Source: JAMXLO01 sp036265005
Lineage (GTDB): Bacteria; Pseudomonadota; Alphaproteobacteria; Acetobacterales; Acetobacteraceae
Assembly: GCA_036265005.1 (NCBI GenBank)
Contig: DATAPW010000237.1
Location: forward strand, 1 to 36,824
Direction: 5' to 3'
Length of the DNA stretch: 36,824 nt
The stretch's first letter is position 1; every line of letters starts with the position of its first letter. Under the pieces are notes generated by a model. It saw only the letters and a list, made by a program, of their open reading frames with translations, searched no databases and was not told the DNA's origin. Of the stretch, positions 24,221 to 32,000 are shown one piece after another. Position numbers and translations under genes: made by a program.

Positions 24221-25234
24221 TCAGTTCATATCGAACGGCGGATATTCGCGGAAGACGTTGGCGGCCGTGACCAGGACGTGTTGCGTCGTCGCGCGCGGCG
24301 GCAGCGTCTCTCCGGCCAGCATGCGCAAAACAAGTGGGAGTACCTCGTAGCCATAGCGATCCATATAATATGCCACCGAGCCGAGTACCACGCTGCCGCG
24401 GTTGTTGGGGTCGATCTCTTTCTTTTCGCTGGCGCCGCCGTGGATGTTCCGGTCGAGCCCCTGGCTGACGATGATGCAGTCGCTCTGCCGCCGGTGCATC
24501 TCTATGGCATTCTTGGCGTATACGGCAGCGAGGTCATCGAGGGTCGCAATCAACAGCCGTTGGCCGCGCTGCGTCTGAAGAAACTTTGCCAACAACGCAT
24601 CGGCGCGCACCGACTGTCCGCCGGTGTCGAGCAATGCGAACTGCAACGTGGGCAGCGATTCATGCACGCCTTCGGTGATGCCCTGCATGCGCTCGCTGAC
24701 TGCAGGACAAGCATCGGCGAGGTCACCGACGAGTACCCCAAATACGTGCTGGTCCGGCCAGGTGTCGAGCGCGAAACTGCCAAGCGCGCGCCCGGCGATG
24801 CGGCCGGCAGCGCGATTGTCGGGTCCGTAGAGCGGCGCGCCAGGCAGTGGATCGACCAGCGCAAAAGCCGGAATATCCGCGGCGGCGAGGCGGCGCGCGA
24901 TTTCGGCATTCGCATCGGCATCGGCACAGTACTCGATCAGCAGATCGGCACCGGCGGCGATCGCTGCGTCGGCGTTGGCGATGGCGCGTGCCGCATCGCC
25001 GGCATTGTCGAAATACAGCATATCGATCGGCAGGGTGCGCGCCGCCAACTCAAAGCTGCGACGCACATCCATCCCGGTGAAACCGAGGCCTTCAAGGGTT
25101 GTTCCCGGAGTCTCATTCAGGTTCGCCAGTGCAATGCGGAAGCGTCGTGCATCCGCCCTGGCAGCGGTGGGGCCGCAGAATGCGAGTGATGCGGCCAGGA
25201 GCAGCCGACGCCGCAGCACCGGCCGCGGCCACAT
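24221..25234 (-). CDS. Sugar-type ABC substrate-binding protein (LacI-like fold), orphan
   Basis: The 337-residue product has an export signal (MWPRPVLRRRLLLAASLAFC, then GPTAARA) and a two-lobed periplasmic binding protein fold of the RbsB type, with RFRIALANLNETPG opening the first lobe and AAIAAGADLLIEYC closing the first Rossmann repeat. It should bind a small sugar or similar ligand outside the inner membrane. No ABC permease or ATPase lies next to it. The start is four bases beyond the stop of the cyclase-family gene (three bases between), so the two form an operon and may act on related compounds. Confidence 0.75.
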   Translation of the reverse strand: MWPRPVLRRRLLLAASLAFCGPTAARADARRFRIALANLNETPGTTLEGLGFTGMDVRRSFELAARTLPIDMLYFDNAGDAARAIANADAAIAAGADLLIEYCADADANAEIARRLAAADIPAFALVDPLPGAPLYGPDNRAAGRIAGRALGSFALDTWPDQHVFGVLVGDLADACPAVSERMQGITEGVHESLPTLQFALLDTGGQSVRADALLAKFLQTQRGQRLLIATLDDLAAVYAKNAIEMHRRQSDCIIVSQGLDRNIHGGASEKKEIDPNNRGSVVLGSVAYYMDRYGYEVLPLVLRMLAGETLPPRATTQHVLVTAANVFREYPPFDMN

Positions 25235-25237
25235 GTA

Positions 25238-26260
25238 CTACTGGATCGCCTCCAGATTGACGAAGGTGCCGGTCAACCCGACCGCCTTGGGTACCGTCAT
25301 CGACAGGAAAAACGTCGCCCGGTTCGAGCTTGCGGCGGCAGCGGCGATCAGATCCGTGCGCACATTTTCGATGATGTGGATGCCGTTGTCGGTCAACAGT
25401 ATCTTGTGCACCGGAAACGCTTCGTCCTTGTCCTCGCTGGGAATCACTTCAACCGCCCAGGTATCGGTGCCGACAGCCACAACCTTCTGCGATGCGAGCC
25501 ACGTCGCGGCCGACTTGCTGATGCCAGGTTCGCCCGCGTTGTACGTGGCGTTCTGCGCCGGGAATTGTTGGAACAGGTCGCCCCAGCCGGTGTTGATGAA
25601 CACCGCGTCGGCCTCCCGCAGGGTGACATTGTACATCTTCAGGCCGGCCTGCAGGTCTGCCTCGGTGATCACGGTGCCCGCGTCCAGGCACGGGTTCTTG
25701 CAAGCGGTGTTGGCCTTCAGCTTGCCGGCGGCCTGGAACACCTTGACCGCGTCGATGATGACGCCACGTGTCGCGAAGGTCTTGATGTTCTCGATCCCAA
25801 GCCGCTTGAGATTGTTCTGTGTGACATATTTCCCCATCGGCGTCTGGTTGTAGTAGCAATCCTGGATGCCGATGTGCCCCATGCCGTCGATATGCGTGCC
25901 GACGTGGCTCTGGCTGAGGTAGGTATCCTCCATGTAGCTCAGCTTGTTCTTGCCGTATTCCGCCCCGGGCACGACGGCGACGGCGGTGAGGATTGTCTTG
26001 GTGAACCGGGTACCGAACAGCGGCACGCCATCGACGAGATTGTTCGCCATCGGCGTAACCACCCCGGTCTGGATCTCAGCGGCGGCGGCCTTGGTCACGG
26101 CAGGCGTGACGCGGTTGGTCGCTCCGGTCTGATCGTCCGGACCAAAGGGTGACGGCGCGACGAGGGCCTTGCAGTCGGCCTGGGCGAAGGCGGGTGTCGA
26201 TTGTGCCAACAGCGACAGGACCGACAAACCCATGAACGCAGCGAGACCGGCGATCTTCAT
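25238..26260 (-). CDS. Secreted cyclase-family (kynurenine formamidase-like) protein
   Basis: The 340-residue product begins with a signal peptide (MKIAGLAAFMGLSVLSLLAQ, then STPAFA). The metal site of the cyclase family is intact: HVGTHIDGMGH gives His119, His123, Asp125 and His129. Related enzymes hydrolyse N-formylkynurenine or lactones/amides with Zn or Mn. An exported form suggests action on a compound taken up or detoxified in the periplasm. The ATG at 26260 has GAGGGAAA seven bases upstream; longer frames upstream lack support. It is divergent from aztA with 327 bases between and is followed at three bases by a binding protein gene. Confidence 0.85.
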   Translation of the reverse strand: MKIAGLAAFMGLSVLSLLAQSTPAFAQADCKALVAPSPFGPDDQTGATNRVTPAVTKAAAAEIQTGVVTPMANNLVDGVPLFGTRFTKTILTAVAVVPGAEYGKNKLSYMEDTYLSQSHVGTHIDGMGHIGIQDCYYNQTPMGKYVTQNNLKRLGIENIKTFATRGVIIDAVKVFQAAGKLKANTACKNPCLDAGTVITEADLQAGLKMYNVTLREADAVFINTGWGDLFQQFPAQNATYNAGEPGISKSAATWLASQKVVAVGTDTWAVEVIPSEDKDEAFPVHKILLTDNGIHIIENVRTDLIAAAAASSNRATFFLSMTVPKAVGLTGTFVNLEAIQ

Positions 26261-26587
26261 GGCTGTTTCCCTCTGCTCGTTATGCGCTTTGATTCTGGTG
26301 GGCGCTTTCCTCAAGGATGACGTACTCGGAGCCATTTCACCACCCTTGCTTTTACTGGCGGTTGGGGCACTGAAGCGTCTGGTGTTTGATGCATCCTGCC
26401 GATTTCCGCCCGAGCGCAGTCGATGCCAGGTCAAATATTTGTCATTACGGTCCGACCAAGGGTATTCTGGCCAGCCACCTGATAGTCGTGTCCGCATGGA
26501 TTGGCACGATTCCGGTCGGACCGTGGTTGTTGTATCGTAAAGCAGCGGCCGGCGGGGGAGGACCAAGTTTGCTGCAGCGTATGCGTG
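26261..26587. other. 327-base divergent promoter region
   Basis: It separates the cyclase-family gene (-) from the aztABC operon (+). It contains two GGTCSGACC palindromes (see the site at 26447-26524) and AT-richer stretches near 26430-26445 and 26525-26540. No gene is called in it, and I found no clear Zur-type palindrome. Confidence 0.45.
26447..26524. promoter_or_regulatory. Paired operator-like sites upstream of aztA
   Basis: ACGGTCCGACC (26447-26457) and GGTCGGACCGT (26514-26524) are perfect inverted copies of each other. Each contains a 9-base palindrome GGTC-C/G-GACC, centred 65 bases apart (about six helical turns), 63 and 130 bases before the aztA start. The arrangement suits two dimers of one regulator, possibly looped. 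Confidence 0.45.
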
Positions 26588-27265
26588 ATGGCTGACGGCA
26601 GCGTCCTGCTCCGCGACGTGACCGTACGCTATGGTCGGCACATAGCGTTGGAGGCGGTGAGTGGAGAGTTTGCCGCGGGCAGCCTGACCGCTGTTGTCGG
26701 GGTCAATGGGGCTGGCAAGAGCAGCCTCCTTGCGGCAATAGCCGGCGTAGTGCGGCTGGCGCGCGGGGCGGTCGATTGTCCCGCGCGCCAGCGCCTGGCC
26801 TATTTGCCACAGCGCGCCGCCGTTGACCGCGACTATCCACTGACAGTGTCAGAACTGATCACGCTCGGCGGATGGCGGGAGTTCGGTGCGTTCGGCTCCC
26901 CGAGCGTCGCGCTGCGGGTGCGCGCTGCGGCTGCGGCGGAGACAGTCGGGTTGGCCGGGCGGTTGGGCAAATCGATTGGCGAACTTTCGGTGGGTGAGTT
27001 GCAACGCGCACTGTTCGCTCGGCTGATCGTGCAGGACGCCACGATTATCCTGCTCGACGAACCGTTCGCGGCTGTCGATGCGCAGACGACGTCCGTCCTG
27101 CTCGATCAGGTCAACCGATGGCACCAGGAGGACAGGACGGTCATCGCGGTGCTGCATGATCTTGCTCTCGTGCGCGCGCGGTTCCCCCAGACCTTGGTAT
27201 TGGCGCGACATTGCATGGCCTGGGGAACGACCGGCACCGTGCTGCCAGCGATGGCACCAGCATAA
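26588..27265 (+). CDS. aztA: Zinc ABC transporter ATP-binding protein AztA
   Basis: The 225-residue ATPase has Walker A GVNGAGKSS (Lys44), a signature LSVGELQ at 133 (SVGE in place of SGGQ), Walker B IILLDEP (Asp157, Glu158) and the switch His in VLHDL. The stretch LGGWREFGAFG is characteristic of the AztA group. It drives zinc import with AztB (channel) and AztC (binding protein). The ATG at 26588 opens the conserved domain; the frame extends to 26501 without family residues. Its stop overlaps the AztB start (TAATG). Zinc starvation control is expected but the regulator site is not identified. Confidence 0.88.
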   Translation: MADGSVLLRDVTVRYGRHIALEAVSGEFAAGSLTAVVGVNGAGKSSLLAAIAGVVRLARGAVDCPARQRLAYLPQRAAVDRDYPLTVSELITLGGWREFGAFGSPSVALRVRAAAAAETVGLAGRLGKSIGELSVGELQRALFARLIVQDATIILLDEPFAAVDAQTTSVLLDQVNRWHQEDRTVIAVLHDLALVRARFPQTLVLARHCMAWGTTGTVLPAMAPA

Positions 27266-28122
27266 TGTCGACTTACGCACTGCTCGTGGAGCCGTTCGCG
27301 ACACTCGGGTTCATGCGCGCGGCACTGGTCGCCTGCCTGGCGTTGGCGCTCGCCAATGGGACTGTCGGCACCTTGCTGGTGTTGCGGCGGATGAGCCTCG
27401 ACGGCGACGTGCTGGGGCATGCGGTGATGCCTGGCGCCGCGATCGGATTTCTTTATGCCGGGCCATCACCAGAGTGGTTGTCCCTCGGCGGGATGGCGAG
27501 CGGATGTGCGGTGGCGGCGCTTGCCTGGTGGTTCACCGGCGAGACGACGCGGCGTGATGCCGGCCTGGTAGCGTTCTACCTGGTCGCCCTCTCACTCGGT
27601 GTCGTGCTGGTGGCGTGGCGGGGCAGCAATGTCGATGTGATGCGCGTGTTGTTCGGCACTGTGCTGGCGATCGATCGAACGGCGCTCCTGCAGATTGCCA
27701 CGGCGAGCAGTGTGATCGTGCTTGTCGTCGCCGCATTGTACCGGCCGTTGGCGGTGGGCGCGTTCGATCCCGGGTTGCTTCGGGCGGTAGGTGCGCGCGC
27801 GCCGTACAGCGCAGTCTTCCTGGCGCTGGTGGTGCTGTCGCTGGTGGCGAGTTTCCAGGCTTTCGGTACATTGCTCGCGGTCGGACCGATGCTGCTGCCG
27901 GCCGCCGCGGCACGCTGTTGGGGATTGGGGGTGGCAGCATCGATGGTGCTGGCGACCGGCTTCGGGCTGGTCGCATCGATTGCGGGACTGCTGGTTTCCT
28001 ATCATGGGAATCTGCCCTCTGGCCCGTCGATCGTGCTTGCGGCGGGATTGCTGTTTGGGTTCTCGTTGGTCGCAACCGGTTGCCTGCGTCGCCTGGCGCC
28101 AGCCTCCGGACGCGAGGCCTGA
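27265..28122 (+). CDS. aztB: Zinc ABC transporter permease AztB
   Basis: The 285-residue inner-membrane protein has about eight spans and the metal-permease patterns VLRRMSLDGDVLGHAVMPGA and FGTLLAVGPMLLPAAAAR of the ZnuB/AztB group. It carries metal released by AztC across the membrane. Start and stop overlap both neighbours by one base (TAATG with aztA, TGATG with aztC), so the three genes are translationally coupled. Confidence 0.88.
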   Translation: MSTYALLVEPFATLGFMRAALVACLALALANGTVGTLLVLRRMSLDGDVLGHAVMPGAAIGFLYAGPSPEWLSLGGMASGCAVAALAWWFTGETTRRDAGLVAFYLVALSLGVVLVAWRGSNVDVMRVLFGTVLAIDRTALLQIATASSVIVLVVAALYRPLAVGAFDPGLLRAVGARAPYSAVFLALVVLSLVASFQAFGTLLAVGPMLLPAAAARCWGLGVAASMVLATGFGLVASIAGLLVSYHGNLPSGPSIVLAAGLLFGFSLVATGCLRRLAPASGREA

Positions 28123-29030
28123 TGCTGCGCTGCCTCTTGGCGCTGGCCGTCCTGTTGCTGGTGGGTCCGGCGCGCGCCGACGATCGGATCACCGTGGTGG
28201 CAACGTTCAGTGTCATTGGCGATATGCTGGCCAATGTCGGCGGTGACCATGTGGATATCAGGACCATCGTCGGCGCCGGCGGAGACTGCGAGCTATACCA
28301 GCCGACGGCAGCCGACGTCGCGACACTTGCATCGGCACGCGCGGTGTTCATCAACGATCTCAACGAGGAATTCGAACCCTGGCTCGAGCCGTTGCTCAAG
28401 CAGGCCGAGTTCAAAGGTACGAAGGTGGTGGTGACGCGCGGCGTGCGGACGCTGACCGCGGAGGAGGAGCATCCGGTTTCCGGCAGGCAGCTTCCTGCAG
28501 CGATCGATCAGCATGCCTGGCTCGATCCACGCAACGGTGTCATCTACGTGCGCAATATCGCCGAGGCGTTGGCGCGTCTCGATCCGGCTGGCGCCGCGGA
28601 CTATCGGGCGCGTGCGCGAGTCTATGCGAAGCAGATCCAGGCGGTGGATGACTGGGCTCGCGGCGAGGTCGCCAGCGTGCCGGCGGCCAAGCGGCGAGTG
28701 CTGACCTCGCATGATTCACTACAGTACCTTGCCAATGCCTACGCCATCACGCTGCTCACGGTGAACGGTTGGACCAACAGAAGCGAGCCAGCGGCGGCAG
28801 AGTTGGCGAGACTGACGCGACAGATCCGGGCCGAACGCGTGAAGGTGGTGTTTCTCGACAGCATCACAGATCCGCGGGCGATCCAGCGTATTGCCGGTGA
28901 GACCGCAATTTCGATCGGTGGCACGCTGTATGGCGATTCACTCTCCCCGGCCGGCGGCGAGGCGGACAGCTACATCAAAATGCTGCGCCACGATGTGTCG
29001 ACGCTGAGCGCCGGCATGCAGGGTCACTGA
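28122..29030 (+). CDS. aztC: Zinc-binding periplasmic protein AztC, with a Glu at the first ligand position
   Basis: The 302-residue exported protein (signal MLRCLLALAVLLLVGPARA) belongs to the cluster A-I metal-binding proteins. Three of the four usual ligands are present: His131 (DQHAWLDP), His197 (LTSHDSL) and Asp272 (LYGDSLS). The first, normally His in GD-x-H-x-Y-x-P, is Glu57 (GDCELYQPT). The long His-rich loop of ZnuA is absent, as in AztC proteins. The site could hold zinc with altered strength or prefer another metal. The gene overlaps aztB by one base and is followed three bases later by a secreted repeat protein. Confidence 0.85.
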   Translation: MLRCLLALAVLLLVGPARADDRITVVATFSVIGDMLANVGGDHVDIRTIVGAGGDCELYQPTAADVATLASARAVFINDLNEEFEPWLEPLLKQAEFKGTKVVVTRGVRTLTAEEEHPVSGRQLPAAIDQHAWLDPRNGVIYVRNIAEALARLDPAGAADYRARARVYAKQIQAVDDWARGEVASVPAAKRRVLTSHDSLQYLANAYAITLLTVNGWTNRSEPAAAELARLTRQIRAERVKVVFLDSITDPRAIQRIAGETAISIGGTLYGDSLSPAGGEADSYIKMLRHDVSTLSAGMQGH

Positions 29031-29033
29031 CAG

Positions 29034-30383
29034 ATGTTGCTGGCGGCTGCCTGGCAGCGCTTGTTGCTCGCCGGTCTGGCCGTAGCAGCGTTGTGGGCTG
29101 CTGTCCTGTGGGTCGCACCGTCCACGCCGTCGACGGCGCCGGCGCAACCCTCGGTGCAAGTCGCAGCGAAGTCCACGACAGTCGCAGTCCCGGATACCGG
29201 GGTGTTGCAGGTCGTTGTCCGATCTGGCCTGGCGGCGCCGGGCGGGGGGCGTTTCGATCGGTTCGATGTCACGTCGCAGCCGATTGTCGCGCCGATCAAC
29301 GCGCGTGGGCAGGTCGCGTTCTATGCGACTGTACTGCGCGCGGCGGCACGCGAGGGCATCTTCCTGGCCGATGCCGGCCATGTGACGAAGGTAGCGGCGT
29401 TCGGCGATCCGGTGCCCGGAGGCGGGACGCTCGCAGAATTTGCGGCACATCCGGCGCCGTCGTTGAATGCCGCCGGGCATGTTGCGTTCGGTGCGCAGAT
29501 CGCCGGCGGTCGGGCAACCGAGGGGGTGTTCCTCGCCGGTGAGAACGGTTTGGAGGTCATTGCGCTTGCCGGCGACGATGCGCCGGGCGTGCCGGCCGGA
29601 GTCCTGGTCGGGTTCGATGCGCCGGCACTGAACGACAACGACGAACTGACCTTTGTCGCCAATGTCCGGCACGGGCGCGACGTACTGGACGTCCTGTATT
29701 TCTGGAACGGCCGTCGGCTGCAGCGGGTGGTGGCGGAAGGCGAGCGGCTACTGCGCATCGGCGGCACGATGGACAAGATCGGCGAACCCGCGCTGAACAA
29801 TGCGGGTGTCATCGCGTTCCCAGCGGCGATCTTCAAGGGCCCGTCGCTGGGCGGCATTTTCGTCGCGGGTGCGCGAGATCTGCGCCTGTTGGTCGGCGCC
29901 GGCGACCATGTACCGAGTGGAGCGATGATCCTGCGCTTCTCGGAGCGTGTGGCGATCGACGACGAGGATGGGATTGCCTTCGGCGCCTATCTCGGTGCGG
30001 ATGGCGCGACGCGTGAGGCAGTGCTGCGGACCGAGCCGGATGGTCTGGCCGAAGTCGCCGTCGAGGGAGCGCCGGCACCGGGTGGCGGCCGCTATGCGGG
30101 CTTCGGTCCCTGGCCGACGGTAGGACCGGGTGGCGTGACCGCGTTCATCGCGGCTCTCGATGACGGGCCTGGTCCACTTGCCGCCTTCGCCGGAAAAGTC
30201 GGCGACATCAGGCCTGCCGCCACGATGGGCGAAGCGCTGCCACAGGGCGGACGGGTCGGTCGATTTGCACTCAATGCCATCGCAGTTGCAGGGCCGGGCG
30301 ACGCGCTGACCTTTGCGACTATAGCTCAGGCGCAGGATGAGCATAACGCAATCTATTGCCGCTGCCCGCCATCCCGACATTAG
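29034..30383 (+). CDS. Secreted repeat protein (DUF7453-like, possible beta-propeller) in aztD position
   Basis: The 449-residue product has one N-terminal hydrophobic segment (LLLAGLAVAALWAAVLWVA), either a signal or an anchor. It is then built of about six repeats of roughly 55-60 residues with the core N-x-x-G-x-x-A-F-x-A and GD-x-x-PGGG-x-x-x-x-F (for example LNAAGHVAFGAQ, LNDNDELTFVA, LNNAGVIAFPA). Such repeats suggest a beta-rich, propeller-like fold. In Paracoccus, aztABC is followed by AztD, a propeller zinc chaperone; this protein lies in that place but does not look like AztD and has no His-rich motif. It ends in CRCPPSRH. A periplasmic partner of the zinc importer is inferred from the operon only. 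Confidence 0.72.
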   Translation: MLLAAAWQRLLLAGLAVAALWAAVLWVAPSTPSTAPAQPSVQVAAKSTTVAVPDTGVLQVVVRSGLAAPGGGRFDRFDVTSQPIVAPINARGQVAFYATVLRAAAREGIFLADAGHVTKVAAFGDPVPGGGTLAEFAAHPAPSLNAAGHVAFGAQIAGGRATEGVFLAGENGLEVIALAGDDAPGVPAGVLVGFDAPALNDNDELTFVANVRHGRDVLDVLYFWNGRRLQRVVAEGERLLRIGGTMDKIGEPALNNAGVIAFPAAIFKGPSLGGIFVAGARDLRLLVGAGDHVPSGAMILRFSERVAIDDEDGIAFGAYLGADGATREAVLRTEPDGLAEVAVEGAPAPGGGRYAGFGPWPTVGPGGVTAFIAALDDGPGPLAAFAGKVGDIRPAATMGEALPQGGRVGRFALNAIAVAGPGDALTFATIAQAQDEHNAIYCRCPPSRH

Positions 30384-30436
30384 GCAGTCCAGGAGGGCGA
30401 TTACCTGATCACGCGGATATGCAATCGAGGTGTCGT

Positions 30437-31399
30437 CTAGTGAGCGCCATCCTGTGACCTTACCAAATATTCACGGGTCTCTCCGAACGCCAGGACGTCG
30501 AAATCGTCCTGGGCAATGCCTGCCCGCGCTTGTGCCTGTCGTAGCGCCACCACCGGCGCATCGATCGCTTCGTCGGTCAACTGAAACGTGCCGAAATGCA
30601 TCCCCAGGCTGCGGCGCGGCCGATGGTCGAGATGCGCGCGCACGGCCTCCTCGGGGTTCATGTGGTGCGGCTGCATGAACCATCGCGGTTCGTAGGCACC
30701 GATGGGAAGCAATGCGAGATCGATGCGCGGAAACCGCCGGCCGATGTCGGCGAAATACGGGCAATAGCCTGAATCTCCGGCAAAATAAACCACCGAGCCG
30801 TATGCTTCGATAATGAAACCTCCCCATAGACAACGGTTCCGGTCGTGGAGACCACGCGAGGAGAAATGCTGTGCAGGCACATACGTCACGTGTGCGCCCG
30901 CAACGTCGGTGCTTTGCCACCAGTCAAGTTCGACTGTTGACCGGATGTTCGCCTTCGCAAGATGGCGTGCGTTGCCGAGGCCGGTCACAACACCGGGATT
31001 CCAACGTTTTTGAACAGCGCGGAGTGTCGGCAGGTCCATGTGGTCGTAATGGTTATGCGTGACCAGCAGAAGGTCCACGCCAGGCAACGAGTCCAGGCTC
31101 TGCCCGGGCGGCCGAACACGGCGCGGACCGGCAAAGGCAACCGGACTGCAGCGCTCGGACCAAATCGGATCGGTGAGCACGCAGATGCCGCCGATCTGCA
31201 GCAGGAACGTCGAGTGGCCTATGAAGGTTGCCGCGATTCGGTCCCGGGCGGCGCGCCTTGGCGGCGGCAGCGGCGCGTCCTCGACCCACACCGGCCAAGG
31301 CGCCCTTTCCCGCGTCCGACGCCACTGGCGCACCTCGCGGAGACTTCTGCCGTGGGGAGCATGCGGATTGAAGAACCGGCGACCGTCGAAGTGATCCAG
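30437..31399 (-). CDS. Metallo-beta-lactamase-fold hydrolase (UlaG/NAPE-PLD-like), CTG start likely
   Basis: The protein has the metal site THNHYDHMD, then PAQHFSSRG, AGDSGY and MHFGTF, as in the UlaG/NAPE-PLD branch of the fold, whose members cleave phosphodiesters or lactones. The first standard start in frame is GTG 31333, but the family N-terminus clearly continues upstream in frame as HFDGRRFFNPHAPHG, and no ATG, GTG or TTG is found before the upstream stop. CTG at 31399 has GGAG six bases before it and gives 320 residues, so a CTG start is proposed. Its upstream neighbour is an XRE-type regulator that ends 34 bases before, on the same strand. Confidence 0.8.
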   Translation of the reverse strand: MDHFDGRRFFNPHAPHGRSLREVRQWRRTRERAPWPVWVEDAPLPPPRRAARDRIAATFIGHSTFLLQIGGICVLTDPIWSERCSPVAFAGPRRVRPPGQSLDSLPGVDLLLVTHNHYDHMDLPTLRAVQKRWNPGVVTGLGNARHLAKANIRSTVELDWWQSTDVAGAHVTYVPAQHFSSRGLHDRNRCLWGGFIIEAYGSVVYFAGDSGYCPYFADIGRRFPRIDLALLPIGAYEPRWFMQPHHMNPEEAVRAHLDHRPRRSLGMHFGTFQLTDEAIDAPVVALRQAQARAGIAQDDFDVLAFGETREYLVRSQDGAH

Positions 31400-31433
31400 C
31401 GTTGGCTCCAGCCGCGGCTGAACAGCCGATAGA

Positions 31434-31664
31434 CTATCCAGCCGCCATCGCCCGGGTTGCCCGTATCGGCAACCTCAGGACCTTGCATAAGGCGCTCAAA
31501 TTCGCGTCACGCGGACGACAATGATCCGTCTCCCAGAAATAAATGCTGGCCGTGCTGACGCCCACCTGTTCAGCGACTTCTGCAACCGATAGGCCACGCT
31601 TGACACGGGCATCACGGAGGTGGCGGCTCAGGTTTGGCTTGCGAGGCAATTTATTCTCCAACAC
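31434..31664 (-). CDS. XRE-type helix-turn-helix regulator
   Basis: The 76-residue protein is almost entirely one HTH domain: LRDARVKRGLSVAEVAEQVG, then VSTASIYFWETDHCRPRDAN, the recognition helix lying in the second part. The GTG at 31664 opens the longest frame; a TTG at 31649, with GGAG six bases before it, gives 71 residues and is at least as good. It probably binds DNA as a dimer. Several GAAC/GTTC dyads lie just upstream (31677-31784), fitting autoregulation, and the metallo-hydrolase gene directly downstream may be under its control. Confidence 0.82.
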   Translation of the reverse strand: MLENKLPRKPNLSRHLRDARVKRGLSVAEVAEQVGVSTASIYFWETDHCRPRDANLSALCKVLRLPIRATRAMAAG

Positions 31665-32000
31665 GTTGTTACAATGCGTTCCCAGTCAGGTGGAACGGTG
31701 GCGCATTATGTTTGCCATGAGTAAAACGTCAATCCTTATGTTGAGAACTTGATCTGTTCAACCAAATTGGGAACATTGGTTCCCGGATTGCAAGAGTTGG
31801 TTGTTTGTCGGGTAAAGCCCTCTCGCGGCGGCTCCGGTGGGGTTTGACATGCTCGAAGGCTTGACTTCACGCGCAAACGGCGCATTTAGACGTAGGCCTA
31901 ATTGCCGAATCCATGCACCACCATTAACCAAATATAAGTAGCGCGCGTGGTGCTTGGCACGTAGAGCGCTGCAGTCCGATTGACCAAGTAAAGAGATAAA
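31665..32000. other. 336-base AT-richer divergent promoter region
   Basis: This is the most AT-rich stretch of the window, between the XRE regulator (-) and the coiled-coil protein (+). The left part carries the GAAC/GTTC dyads. On the plus strand TTGCCG (near 31898) with TAACCA 17 bases later is a possible promoter for the coiled-coil gene. No gene is called. Confidence 0.4.
31677..31784. promoter_or_regulatory. Cluster of GAAC/GTTC dyads, candidate XRE operators
   Basis: Three dyads share the same half-site: CGTTCC...GGAACG (31677-31697, spacer 9), TTGAGAAC...GTTCAA (31741-31761, one bulge) and GGGAAC-ATTG-GTTCCC (31769-31784, perfect). They stand 13 to 120 bases before the XRE gene start. 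Confidence 0.4.
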
